Shown in pieces: positions 27,973-39,997 of a DNA stretch of 64,000 bases (the stretch's first letter is position 1; each line of letters opens with the position of its first letter). The position numbers were made by a program, and so were the translations under genes. The DNA lies in assembly GCA_009741485.1 (NCBI GenBank), contig CM019214.1, forward strand, positions 7,082,847 through 7,146,846. The letters run 5' to 3'. The notes under the pieces were generated by a model that searched no databases, was not told the DNA's origin, and saw only the letters and a program-made list of their open reading frames with translations. Source of the stretch: Malurus cyaneus samueli. Its lineage: Eukaryota > Chordata > Aves > Passeriformes > Maluridae.

Positions 27973-28899
27973 CTATAATCAAATGGTAAAAAATCTTTTA
28001 TTCATAATAGTAATAGCAATATTTATATACTACTAAGCTGGAATTGCATAGATAAAATGTGTGTGTATATGTCTGTTCGTATATATATATGTATGTTTGT
28101 GTCCATTCATATTAATTTAATTGCAACAAAGGTAAACAAGATAATTTTTTTCAGAGGATTTCACTACACAAATCTTTGAATTCAGTAGCAGTGACTACGA
28201 GTTGGTCATTTATCCACAAGAGAAATAAAGAATAGAATAAAATTTTGTAGAGTTAAAAAACCTTTTCAAATTTCTAAATTACCAGCCTTGGATTTATTTT
28301 TACTTCTAAGACTTCAGCCCCTTCCAGCAATAATATCCAGTTCAGAATAGAGATACAGAGTGTCAGTGCTCTTCTAGAACTGACCACAGGTAGATCATGT
28401 TTATTCCCCACCCTCTTGGAGCCCATCCTGCTCTGCACACCTTGACATCTGCACTATTGTACTTGGGATTTCATCATCAATCCTCAGGGCTGCTCAAGGG
28501 TTACAAGTGGAAGGGCTGTTTTTAAGGAAATCACTGGTAGAGGTTGTACACTTCACATGTGATTCCAGACCCACTGGCAATATTTATTCCCCACCCTCCT
28601 GGTTGAGGAGACAGAAGGGTGAATAAATTTTTTTCCAATACAGTTTAGTGTCCTACATTTTAGAAGCAGTCCCTGGGTTTCCTGTCTCAGCTGCACCTGT
28701 GAAGAACCTGGGTGAGTTTTGAAGAGAGAAACAAATTCTACAGAGAAGATTTGTCCTGTCCTGAACACTCTGTGTTGGTTGTGTATAAACAGAGCTCAGT
28801 TACTGACAAATCTACACTAAGAATTAAAGAACATGTTACATTTTAAAAGCAGTTTCTTAAGGTCTATTATTGTAGTCACTAGCACACTCACTACTCTGA

Positions 28900-28960
28900 T
28901 AATTTAAGTAGCATTTAAGTAATTTAAGCAAGCATTTAAGTAATTTAAGTAGCATTTCAG
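28900..28960. repeat. Tandem repeat, 20-21-bp unit, 3 copies
   Basis: The unit TAATTTAAGTAGCATTTAAG occurs three times head to tail (28900-28919, 28920-28940 with one extra base, 28941-28960). Copies differ at one or two bases. Confidence 0.9.
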
Positions 28961-30944
28961 TAAGGCTGTGAACATTTCTTCACAAGTTAAATCTCTGATT
29001 GTTGTTTTTGTGCCTAAAGTTTTACAGGTTCTAGTCTCCTGTACTTTTCTTCTGTTTTCCCCTTATTTATGGATATTGACAGAGGGAAACGTAGACTGCA
29101 ATTAATATGTATATACCAAAGTAATAGATATACCACTTATAGATTGGATTTAGGTCTTATTTCTTTCTTCAAAACCCTTATTTTCTTCTTCAGCTTTAAT
29201 AACCATTTCCTCTTATGCTTACTTCTATAAACAATGAATGTGTCAAAAAGACACTGGGGGAGATTTTCAGAATCATGTAACTCAAACGATTTCAGTAGCA
29301 AAGCGTGCTTTCTCTAAGGGATATTAAGTTTTAAGTGAGTTATTTGGTTCTGGATGGCTCTTTCAACCAATATTTTAAAAACCTTTATAAGCTTCAGATG
29401 GCTTCTGAATTTATGGTGCTGGTAAGTCCCATAACAGAACAGAACACGGCCATGGTTCTGCAGTGCAAACATGCAAGGTGTTAATCACTGAAGCAGTTCT
29501 GAGCTGGATGAAATACTGCTAAAGGATGGAACACACACAGATTACTGATATTTTTTAGCAAGCTCTGATTTATAAATTTCATCTTCCTCTCCAGACTTCA
29601 TCACTTTCTTTTTTTCCTCGACTTTTACCCAGGCTCCACAGAGACTGCACAATCCATGTCTTCCTGGTCCTGTCAGTTTAGTGAACACAAGTTATCAGTG
29701 AATAAGTCATTCACCACAATTCACAACAGATTTTTTTTCCTTGGAGGTAATTTTGCAGGCCTAAAACTTGCCTCAAAAATATCTGTCTACAAGGTGCTCT
29801 ATCACATGCAGGGAGAGCCTGCAAGGAGCCTTGCTGTGAAGCCACAGGTCTTTGGAGAAACAAGTCACCAGGGTCTGCTGGTTCTTACTCTTATCAAATA
29901 ACCTGATTTTAACACTTGAATAAATTCATATTCAAATACTTTTTAATAACAGGTCTTAATTTTAAGACTAGTATAAATGAAATATAAATAAATAATCCAC
30001 AATTATTATGTTTTAATGAATTGTTAAAATAGCAGTTCCTTAAACATCACATGAAATAAACAGTTGTAATTTCAAATTTTGGGAAATGTTCTGGGAAAGA
30101 CTGCAAAATAATATTGTTTATTTATAAGGTTTTTATTAATAAATTGAGTTCTGATGTGGATTTTTTGAACAGCATACCTAGCAATTAAAAGTGTTACATA
30201 TATTGGAGCCTGTAATTTCAACCTTTTAATGTGATATTTCAATTTGTTCAGCAAATTATAATTTTCACTCTTTTTAAGGAAAGATGATCTAATTTTCAAC
30301 TAAGAGGAAATACAGAGATGCTGACCAATGCCAAATTTCATTGAAATACATTATTTTAATCAATGATGAAAGAGAGAAATAGAACAATTAAACTCCTTTC
30401 ATACTCACTGCCATTAAGTAATAATATTGTCATACTTTTGTCATATTGTGCTTTCAAATATTTAATTAACCATATGGAGAAAGGATAAAATGTGCAGTCT
30501 ATTGTGCATTTTACATTAATTCACATTTTGCTAATGACCCATAGCTCACTAATTTATCATGGCAGACCTTGGAGCTTTAGTTATATTACTGAAAAATCAT
30601 TGAGAGTCATGAGGACTACTGTAAATGGTTTTTCTTTATAAAAGTAAAAACTCAAAATGCCATAAAAATCAAGGTCTGCAATGATTTTTATTAAATGGTT
30701 GTAAGACTAACAGGTTGTGTGCATATTAGTAATATTTAGACTGATGTACCCTTTATTGAGAATATGAAGTACTGAAATACCTCATTTATAACAACACTGA
30801 AGAGACAAAAATATAGACAGCTTGGAAATTGAGTGAAATAGAGTAAAGAGAATATACATGGTCTTGGATAGGAAACAAAACCTCTACACTTCCTTTAAAT
30901 GTTCAGGATTTTGGAAAACATCTTTTCATGCTTCAGAGTAAGTG
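28961..30944. other. AT-rich noncoding stretch, nothing recognised
   Basis: No gene, RNA or repeat was recognised between the tandem repeat and the CR1 remnant. Confidence 0.6.
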
Positions 30945-31245
30945 TTTGTGTATAGGAAGACACATTTGCAGCTTGTATTTTTTGTATCTAATAAGAGTAC
31001 ATTGCTGGCTCATGTCCATCTTGGTGTCCACCAGGACCCCCATGGTTCCTTTTCTGTAAAACGTCTTTGGAAATGGTTTCCAGGATTCACTGATCAGCCT
31101 GCATCCTTTCTGTTACGTTTCTGAAGTAAAAAGTGACTTTTTTTTTTCCCCTCCAGCCTTCAGAAATATCTCCCTGCCACCTGATCATTTGAAGATAATT
31201 AAGAATATCTCACAACCATATCTGCCATCTCCGCCAGCACTCGTG
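30945..31245 (-). mobile_element. CR1 LINE ORF2 remnant, left part (3' side of an LTR insertion)
   Basis: Read on the minus strand, two CR1 protein blocks are visible. At about 31000-31045 GVLVDTKMDMSQQC matches the late ORF2 motif 'LGVLVDEKLNMSQQC'. At 31150-31245 RVLAEMADMVVRYS matches the reverse-transcriptase block 'HPRVLRELADVIARPLS', followed by decayed sequence resembling 'FERSWRTGEVPEDWRKANVTP'. The distance between the blocks is much shorter than in a full element, so there is an internal deletion. Stops and frameshifts show it is dead. It is continuous with the remnant at 31710-32320 once the LTR is taken out. Confidence 0.85.
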
Positions 31246-31318
31246 TGTGAGCGCCCGATCCCACCGCACCCCGTGGGAAAGACGACACGAAACTCTGAGA
31301 GGCAGGTCCAGGTTCTTC

Positions 31319-31324
31319 TTTATT
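31319..31324 (-). terminator. Polyadenylation signal of the minus-strand LTR
   Basis: AATAAA (in CTAATAAAG) on the minus strand, about 90 bp downstream of the TATA box, the usual position near the end of an LTR R region. Confidence 0.7.
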
Positions 31325-31412
31325 AGTCTTCTCTTCCAGCTCTTTTAGCTATAGTGATCCAGCTCTTTCTTCTATAGTGAATTCAGCTCTGTCTCTTACT
31401 AGCTACTAGCAC

Positions 31413-31424
31413 GCTTTTTATACA
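31413..31424 (-). promoter_or_regulatory. TATA box of the minus-strand LTR
   Basis: TGTATAAAAAGC on the minus strand. A CCAAT-type element (ATTGG on the minus strand, 31456-31460) lies about 35 bp upstream, and two more CCAAT-type words lie near 31535-31560. Transcription would be expected to start near 31385. Present activity is unknown. Confidence 0.7.
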
Positions 31425-31709
31425 GCTTTTCTTATCTCCCGGCTTCCCAAGTACACCAATCACACAGGTCCCAGTCAGATGACACAGCCAGGCACTCTCC
31501 AATGTCCATGTAGCATGTTCTAGTCTGTGATTGGTAGATAATTTTATTTGTCCAATCCTGTTCATCTCCATGGCTGACTGCGTCAGCTTAGCCCATCCGT
31601 TACTATGTCATTTAGCTCATGCGCATACTACTCATTAGTCCTGACCATACTAAATCCAAGCCCAGCCCCCATACACAGCTGTAAGATAGCGAGGGCCACG
31701 GTACTCGTG

Positions 31710-32320
31710 GGTGCATTCCATCAGGCCATGGACTTCTGTAGGATCAGTTTGTTTAATTATGACCTGATCTGATCCTCTTCCATCAAGGGTAGTTTAACTT
31801 GCTCCAGACATTCTGCCCTGGTCTCTGTGGCCTGAGATTCCTGAACTTTGGTCTTCATCATGAAGATTGAAGTGAAGAAAGCACTCAGCACTTTTTTTTG
31901 AGTGTGCCTTGTGCTACTGGGTCCCCTTCCTAATTACACAGTGGGGACACATTTCCTCACTCTTCCTTTGCTTATGGACTTGAGAGAGCCCTTCCTGATG
32001 CCTTGCTGTGCCTCTCCAGATTCCATTCCAGACAGGATTTGACTTTCCTAACCTCATCTTTGCACACTCAGTGTGTCTACATGTCTAGTCCTCCTTCCAC
32101 CTTTCACATACTTCCATTTTGGGTTATTTCAGATATGCCAGGATCTCCTTGCCCATCCCATCTTGCCTGATTTCCTGTTTGTAGGATGAACTGTCCCTTA
32201 GGCTGTAGTAAGATGTCCTTGGACAACAATGAGTTTTCTTGGACTCCTCTCTGGGGTCCAAGTGTTCCTGGGCACTGGAACCTCAAATATCTCTGCTTTT
32301 AATTTGAGAAAACACCCCCT
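31710..32320 (-). mobile_element. CR1 LINE ORF2 remnant, right part (5' side of the LTR insertion)
   Basis: Read on the minus strand, this follows the CR1 ORF2 linker between endonuclease and reverse transcriptase. Blocks resemble 'ESWLIFKDHLLQAQEQSIP' (here QENSLLSKDILLQPKGQFI), 'GRRPAWMNKELL', 'LNAFFASVFT' (31860-31910) and 'EEDQVRDHLNKLNVHKSMGPDGMHP' (31715-31800; here MEEDQI, LNKLILQKSM). In DNA, the plus strand has GCTTATGGACTTGAGAGAGC and CTTGGACTCCTCTC, typical of the complement of this region. Stops and frameshifts are frequent. The match fades above about 32300. Confidence 0.85.
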
Positions 32321-32560
32321 TCCATTGTCTTGCCTTTCCCAGAAACTCCTACCCATATTTTGGGAATTGTGTCAGGGAGCATTCTCAATACATGGAATGG
32401 AAATGACTGTCATATTTTGGAAGTTAACAGGTTAAGGATTTGTGCTCTTTCATAGCAGGTGACTTCCATGTCAGAGTTTTGTTCACAGTGTAGTTTCTAG
32501 TCCAGGCACAGCAAATCAGAACTGTAACTCAGGAGCTGGAATTTATCTTCATTAAATTCA
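32321..32560. other. Possible further decayed CR1, otherwise nothing recognised
   Basis: This lies between two minus-strand CR1 remnants. Faint resemblance to more 5' ORF2 sequence is seen up to about 32330, but no convincing block could be read. Confidence 0.3.
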
Positions 32561-32677
32561 CGGAATCATGGAATGGCTTGGGGTGGAAGGGACATCAAAG
32601 ATCATCCAAAACCCCCTTCCTTTGGCAGAGACACCTTACCCTAGACCAGACTGTTCAGAGAGCCTGGCCTTGAATAA
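32561..32677 (-). mobile_element. CR1 LINE 3' end fragment
   Basis: The plus strand reads CGGAATCATGGAATGGCTTG, GGTGGAAGGGACATCAAAGA, TCATCCAAAACCCCCTTCC, GGCAGAGACACCTTACCCTA and CTAGACCAGACTGTTCAGAG, then GCCTGGCCTTGAA. This is the complement of the classical CR1 3' end ('gaatcatagaatggtttgggttggaagggacc...'). It is a separate copy from the ORF2 remnant to its left, because the 3' end would otherwise be out of order. Confidence 0.93.
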
Positions 32678-35600
32678 TGTAACCACAAATAAACTAATGA
32701 ACCACAGAGGAAAGAATCTGATAAATATGGGGAAACTGCAGCCGTGGTGACAAACTGTTAGAGTCTTTCAGTTCACACCAGATGTTGTCATGTGTTTTAA
32801 AAGCCTCTAAGAACTGCTTAACATTACAGTAAAAAGCAAACTTCAACCTCAGCCAGGCTATATCATGTTATATATTTATCAGCACTGTGCTTTTGATCTT
32901 CTGTTCCATCCACAGGTGAAATTCAGTGAATTTATATTGGGAGTGACTGCAGATCCTGTGGGGCTGTATCTGAGTGCTCCCATATTCCTGGGTTCTGAAA
33001 ATGGACAGAAAATGCTGCATATTGCTCTCCTCTCACTCTGACAGACTCTCAAGTAGGAGGACAGCAGATCTCCACTGAGCTCCAAAGTGGAAAGGATGCA
33101 AGTTAACAGTTATTAGTCCATGTTAGAACTAATTTCTCTATACTTTCTATGATGCTGTCATTACTTTTCAAAAATAAAATTTCTTATTTTTTCTCCTTCA
33201 TCAAAGCATTTCATATTTAATAATATGACACTATCAGTGAAAAGTTAAGGAAGCTCAGCCTTAGGTAGCATGATCTACATTGATCTGTTTCTGCACTGAA
33301 AAAGAATTCTGTCATCCAGAGAATAGGGAAAGCCCTATGGATATTCATTACCTTCCATTGTGGATTACCTTCCATTCCTGAAAATATTACTACAATAGTA
33401 TCTACCATGCTGACATGTAATTTATTTGTAATTTTATATCTGTAAATGCAAATCCCGTTTCCATTCACCACTGTGTCAAATAAGTGGAGCGATAGATAAA
33501 CTCACTGCCTCATAACACTTCAAGCCATGGTACTTAATTAAACAGATTGCTTTGTTTTTAACATAAGTTCTAGTAAAATAACACAGAGCACAGCAATTAT
33601 TGAAAACTGCATGTGATTTATAAGGTGATAAGAGAGGAGATTTAGGAGTGCTCATTTCTGGAACAAGCTTTCTGTATTCTACAACCCAATTTTTTAAGTC
33701 AGAGTATTATACTTGATGATTATCAGACTACATGGTCTAATTAATCTTTATTACTCTGCAGCATTAACTTCTTTCAGTCACACTGGAATATTAAAAGCCA
33801 CACACTCTCAAGACAAAATATAAAACAAATTTTAGTGTTCGACATTTAAATTAGACTGTCTCCCAACAGTACTCAAAAATAAACAGATAAATTTTAATGT
33901 GTATTTAATATATTTGTACAGAGTAACAGACTAAAAATTGTGATAAGCAGAAAATATTGTTCCAAGGAAACAGCTTTTAAATTATTATTTATACATTATC
34001 TTTTTTGTTGTTTTTTTTTTTTTTTTAATTTCCAAGCATTTTCTAAATATTACTGAATTAATAGATTCAGGTATCTAATTATTCCTGCCTGAAAAAATCA
34101 TTCATTTGCATTTGCAGCACCAGATACACAAAATAGTCCCTTGTATCTCCTTTATAGATTCCTATTTAACAGGCATCTTTTTGATCTGCTCACCAGTGAA
34201 GACTCTCAGATCCTGACATAAATGGAGACTATAATATAACTCATCTACTTATATCAAACAGTAAAAATTTTAATCAGGTGCTGTATTTTTCTTCCTTGTT
34301 CTCGAGCAAAACTGATGAAGGTTTTCATTATGCTAGAAACACCAGTGAATTCTGAGTAGAAGAATTCAGTTAATCCAACAATCAGTCGGTGCCAAACTGA
34401 TTTATTTGAAGTCCTTAGGTGATGCAGAGAACTTTCAATTCCCATTAAATTCAGTTTATTAAAATCCCTCAGGATTGGGCTGGTATTTCCCTCTCTTCAA
34501 CACCTGTTAGCACAGATGTGTTTGTTCAGGCAGTGCCTGCCTTGGACACTGTGAAACCCACCCACAATGTGTTTTCCATTGCTTCAAAAGCAGCTTTAAT
34601 CAAAGCAGTATATTACAAATACACAATCTGTGAGCAGAAAAAAAAAATCTGACATGTCTGGGCTAAAGGGGAAGAACTTCTTAAATTATTCTCCAAACCC
34701 AGCTCTCATTAGCTGTACATCTTACAGGGTGTTATTGCACTGGAGCAATTTCAGGGACTTCTGCCCGTTGTTATGAGAGTGTTATAACATTTCAACACTA
34801 TTTGAGTGTATTGCAGGGCTGTAATGTGCTACAAGTGTAGTCTTTCATTTATTCTATTTTTCATTTAGTCTCACCTAATTGGTGAGACCTCCATGTGAAT
34901 TCTGCTCCAATCAGCTGAGATCAGGATAAATATCCCCACTGTCACACCTCCATTGTCTTGTTAGCATTGCAAGGTATGAATCCAGATTAATGTTAATGAG
35001 CTCCTTAAAATATCACACATTTATTCATATTTCTGCAGCCTTCAGGTCAACCTTCCAATTTTTTGAAATTAACTGAGATTATTTTAATAAACTCAGATGA
35101 GACAACTGCTTTGTGTGACTTTTAAGACCAAACCACCATTGCTCAAGCCTTCAAGACTTATCACTGCACAGTATAATCAAACACTAAAAAGATTTCTTTT
35201 CCACACATTCTGATCTCAAACATTTGTGTCTGCACAAGTTATAACTGAACACCCTTTAGCATAAGATAATTCTGATATTTATCTTTTTTCATGTATATTT
35301 TCATTTTAAAAGCTTTCATTGCATTTTTACAGCACTAATGGTACACTGAAACAGAGCTATCAGCTGTCATTTCAGACACTGATTGCCCTTAGATGGAAAA
35401 ATTTGCTTTGACTTCAAACAAGCCAGGGAAATCTCCAAACATGGAACAGGTTAAAAACAAACTATGAGTGTATCTCACAGTGTTTCACTCGGTTTTCACG
35501 TTTAAATTTCCCTCATACCTTCACACTGATTCTGCCTGCAAACCCTTTTTTCCCCCTTCCTCTCTTTTCTTTTTTAATAGAGAAAACAGAATCCACATGT

Positions 35601-38600
35601 TGATTCCATTATCTGAACCCATGAAATATGAATTCCCTATTATTAAATTGCAGCAACAAATATATCCAGTAAGTTTTCCTTAAATATCATCCTTCTCTCT
35701 TGACATATAGACCCTGATCATTCAGTGAGCTAGCTGTGGGCTGAATGTCCTTACATAAGAAATCCTATGAGTCTCACATATTTTTATTTGCTGTATTTCC
35801 TGATATAAAATTTCCATTAGAGACCAAACACACAATTTGAGGAAAAAAAAAAGTACAAACCACCAAGGAAAGCTGCACGATGTTGGTCAGTGGTGATCTA
35901 TTTTCTCATAGGAAATTAATGAATTTTGTGTCTTTCCATTGTGTAAAACTGAAGGGTTTTTTTTTTTGTTTTTCTGGAAAGACGAGGAAGTCAGAACTTC
36001 TAGGTGGTAAAAAAGGATGGTGTAAATATAGGACAGGAGAGAAGAAAATAAGAAGCAATTTAATCAACATATCTGCTCTTTAGTGAGGCAATTCAGAAGT
36101 GAACAGTTTCCAATGACAGTTGTTTCTCCCATGCTGCCAATCAACACAAAAACAGGATACAAGTCACAAAGCAAAGAATTCAAGGCAAATTACTTTGAAT
36201 ACTCATTTAGTGTCATTTAGTCATTGATAGGAATGATAGAATGGAATTAACAGAGTCACTGGGATGGAAGATGAAGTGCAAATTATGTTCCAGTCATCCG
36301 TGGGTTTTGATATCGAGGAACAATTACACAGTGTATACTTAAGAACCAATAACCTAAACCAATTAAGACACTATAAACTTCTGCTGCATTATTAGACATA
36401 GTAAACAGATGATAAAATCAGCTCCTATTTAAATCAGTCACAGAACCCAGATTCAGATGTATTCATTTTCAGTTTTTATCTGCTGTCATTACACACNTCA
36501 TTACACACACTACTAAATTAAATGTATCTCTATACATGATTTATTTCCAGACTATTATGTGGTCACTGTGAAATTCTTCATTGCTTATAGAAGCTTTTAT
36601 TTGTGCTGACACCTTTCTTTTCCCCCAAAATTCCTTCACATTTTCAATAGGAAGAGAGAGTGTAAGATATCTTTTGTTAAAAGTTCAGTTTACACTGATG
36701 TGATCAGAATAAATACTGCTACCATAATTTATGTTAAATACATTCCCTTTTCAGAGCATTTAGTCTGCTATTAAAGCAATTTTTCATCATCTTCTGTGTT
36801 TGCTGAATAAGAATATATAAAAATATGTTAGTGTATTAGTTATTTTTTATATTTCTTCATGTACAAGAGAGAAAAACACAAACGTATTTTAACATTTAAT
36901 CACATATGTATAATTAGTTTCACTGAACATTGTTTTAATTATTCCTTATATGGAAGTTGGATTGAATTTCTGAAAATAAATAAAATTGCTACCTGCTGTA
37001 ACTCCACTGACTTCAATAGAATTTAAGCAGGGTTCAGTCTGGTCTTTGTAAGCACATAGGATATTAAAAGTGAGAAAAAATATGCCAACAGTAGTTCTAT
37101 GATGGAAATGAGAAAATGAAATCCTCAAGTCCATACATTTATTATGCAGTTCTTTGAGTCTCTGTGGGTGAGAGCACATGGGAACTTCTCTGTGCTCCTG
37201 CATGAACTTACAGATTTATTGAAATATTCTAGATCACAGATGCCAAATCAAATTTCTGGATAGACTGTCAGGCACTTTAGGTCATCAGCAGTCAGTTTCA
37301 AATAAATTAATTTACATCCTCTATGTCCTTCTACCAAACAGAGCTCTCTCTTCCACCTTTCCCTACAGAGTTCTGTAAAAAGTTATTTCATTTTTCTGCA
37401 TATTCCCCTTTGCTGGCTGGCTGTGTAGAAAGGATCTACAAAGGCTTGAGAAAGAAACTGGTTGATAAACTCAGAACCTAAGGTTTTACTCGAGAATGTG
37501 GTCCATAAATGAAAGAAATGTGGTGGTGGAGGCCACATATTGCTCAAGGCTGGTCCAGATTTTTTGAAAGCATAATTAAACTACACCTGAAACTCCTGTA
37601 GAAATGTACATATAACTTTCCTTTCTTTCCTCTCCTGAATGCTTTTTATTAAAATATTTTATTAAAGGACCATGAACACAAAGAAAATTTAAAAATGAAA
37701 TAAATACTTTTGCCACTTTAGGGCTTGGGAAATGAGGTTATGAGTTTGCACTCTGTGTATACATGTGAATGTGTATATCCTTTCTTCCCTAACAGTTTCA
37801 ACACCCAGGGCAATGCCAGGCAGACTTGAAAGAGATAAAGGCTAAAAGGATGTCAGACATTGCACATAGCAAGATAGAAGAGGGAGATCCGATTAGTGCC
37901 ACTCCACAGAAAACCTCTCATTGTAAAAGTGCATCTTTGTCAGAAATCAGACTCTAAACAGCCCTACAGGACCCAGCACCACTGACACTTTAATTCCATT
38001 CTCCACTAGTAACGATGCCTTCTTCTCTATGTATCTTGCTGATACATTGCTTTTTGATTGCTTTAGCATTTTTGGATTTGAGGCAAAGCAAAGAAAGTAT
38101 AACAGTTCCCTAAAGACTGCTTTAACTGGACTTTGAAATTCACACTCCACAAAAATCAGTAAAGTAAAGCAAAGCAGAAGTATCTCTGACTTGCCTTCTA
38201 TTTGTTGTTGTTTCCCTGCAACATTCGGTTAGCAGGGAAGATACACAACCTATTTTTAAAACTTACTGGCAGGAAATGGGGAAAAAACAGAAAATGTGGT
38301 CCATGGAAAGAGTGGGTAGCACAAATGGGAAAGTAAGTTGTTTGCAGAAGTATGCTATGAATACATTTTCAACAAGTCTACTGCTGCAACTGTAACCTGA
38401 TGCAATGGGTTGTTGTTTTTTGTTGTTTTTTTTTTTGAAACCTACCAATCTCTACTCCACCCACAAAATCTGTCTCACTGCCAGTTCTCAAAATAATTGG
38501 GATGAAATTCCCCAAAACTAACTCACAGTGAAGGAAGCAAATATGGTTTGCTTTTTTTTTTTATTGAAACATTCCGTTGGAAAGGAGGAAACAAAAGCCA

Positions 38601-39860
38601 TTCCCTTCAGTTCACAGCAAGATATTGAATGAATTGCTCACTCTGGAAATACAGAAGCAACAGTTCTGAAAACTAATGAAGGTATCTCAGAGAAATATTG
38701 ATTTGAATGATTTACTGAGCTGCAAAAAAAAAAATCGCATTGACGTAAATTAGTGTTTGGAACTGTAATTACACATTAGAATGTGTATTTTTTTCTGTCA
38801 GCAATAAAAACTGTTATAGCAATAAAATATATTGCAAATTTAATTGCAACAGTAATTTTCTATTTGTACCTAGGTGAATATGCAGAGCAAGCTATTTTTG
38901 GCCCAACCACCCCATCCAAAATTTGCATTAGCTACAACACTCCATGTGCATAGTCCTGAGATAGATTTATTTCTAATGCCCTGTCTTCAGGAATGCTGAA
39001 TAATGTGCCATATTATAGTGCAGTGTGTTAATCTGCTTGAATTAAAGATTTTGTTGAATAATTATAGAGGAAGGCTCACAAAATTTCATTTTTCTTTAAT
39101 TGGTTTCTTCTCCAGCTGTAGTCAGTAAATTACCTTTATGGAATTTCTTATACACAAGTTGTTTCAATTTCAAGGAATTCTTTCATGTAATGAAAATCAG
39201 CAGCACATATGGTTTTGAATCTGATTATCTTATTATCAGCAAATTCTGTTTCCTTTTAAAGTTGCATTCATTCTGAGAAGGTCATCAGAAGAAGTTCAGA
39301 TTGAAAGTTTCTGCAGATAAAACATACTTTGACATTCCAGTTCCCAATAATCATTAACACACACAAGAAATCTTCTCTTTCCAGGCTCGAGCTGATTTAC
39401 CATGTCAACAAGAGATAAGAGAACTTTTTATCCTGTAAAGCTTCAAGCCATAAAATCATATTTCAGCTGCTAGACAGTGTAACAGGCATGGTACAATGTA
39501 TTGTCTTTGCAGTATTAGATCTGTCATTTGTTCTATAAAGACAGACTATATCTGCCGTATATTCAATATTTCTTGCTAGCTGCAGTACTTAAATATAGTT
39601 AAATAGCCCACAGGTTCCTCATCAGAAATACTGAAATTAAACTCACTGAACTGAGAAGACTCTAAACTGACCCTCTACACTGTTTTCTGATAAATAAGTG
39701 GCTGCAGATATAGTCATCTTTTGATAATGAGAAATCTGCATTATCATTGCACAGAGGAGACATTGAGTGTCTGAGCCCATCCACCCACCTGGTGGCCAAA
39801 TTTTGTGCTTCTCATTCAGGTACCATGGCATTAATATACCCATCAATTTTTTTTTATCCA
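32678..39860. other. AT-rich noncoding stretch, nothing recognised
   Basis: No gene, RNA or repeat family was identified in about 7 kb. One undetermined base lies at 36497, inside an ACACAC-rich spot. Short T runs occur near 34007-34026 and 38408. Open frames are at most 85 codons and unrecognisable. Confidence 0.6.
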
Positions 39861-39893
39861 CAAATAAAAGAAAAACAAACAAAAAAAACCAAA

Positions 39894-39937
<44 letters not shown>

Positions 39938-39997
39938 AAACCCAAAAAAAAAAACCAAAAAAAAACCCCAAAAAAAAACAAACAAACAAAAAAAAAC
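39861..39997. repeat. A-rich tract with a 41-base pure A run
   Basis: About 137 bases of A with occasional C, CC or G, centred on 41 consecutive A (39895-39935). The C-interrupted flanks (AAAC, AACC and AAACCCC steps) look like an expanded A-rich simple repeat. It could have started as a retrocopy tail, but no gene-like or SINE-like sequence was recognised upstream. Both-strand lysine-rich or phenylalanine-rich open frames here are artefacts of the tract. Confidence 0.95.

Larger units (their letters stand above)
31246..31703 (-). mobile_element. Solo LTR (458 bp), endogenous retrovirus with 6-bp duplication, nested in CR1
   Basis: This is an LTR in minus orientation. On the minus strand it runs from TACCGTGGCCC to GGGCGCTCACA. 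It contains inverted CCAAT boxes, a TGTATAAAAAGC promoter box (31413-31424) and AATAAA (31319-31324), giving a plausible U3-R-U5 order. The 6-bp word CTCGTG flanks it on both sides (31240-31245 and 31704-31709). The CR1 reading frame (GMHPRV|LAEMAD) is restored exactly when the LTR and one duplication are removed. A 6-bp duplication fits ERVK/alpharetrovirus-like integrases. The outer terminus starts TA where TG is normal, perhaps by mutation; alternatively the duplication is 7 bp, ACTCGTG. No internal gag, pol or env sequence is present, as expected for a solo LTR. A 62-codon frame inside is a by-product. Confidence 0.88.

Noticed and set aside
36235..36310. Possible CR1 tail on the minus strand (GATAGAATGG...GGGATGGAAGATGA)
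   Set aside because: Only a few short words agree and their spacing does not fit a CR1 3' end.
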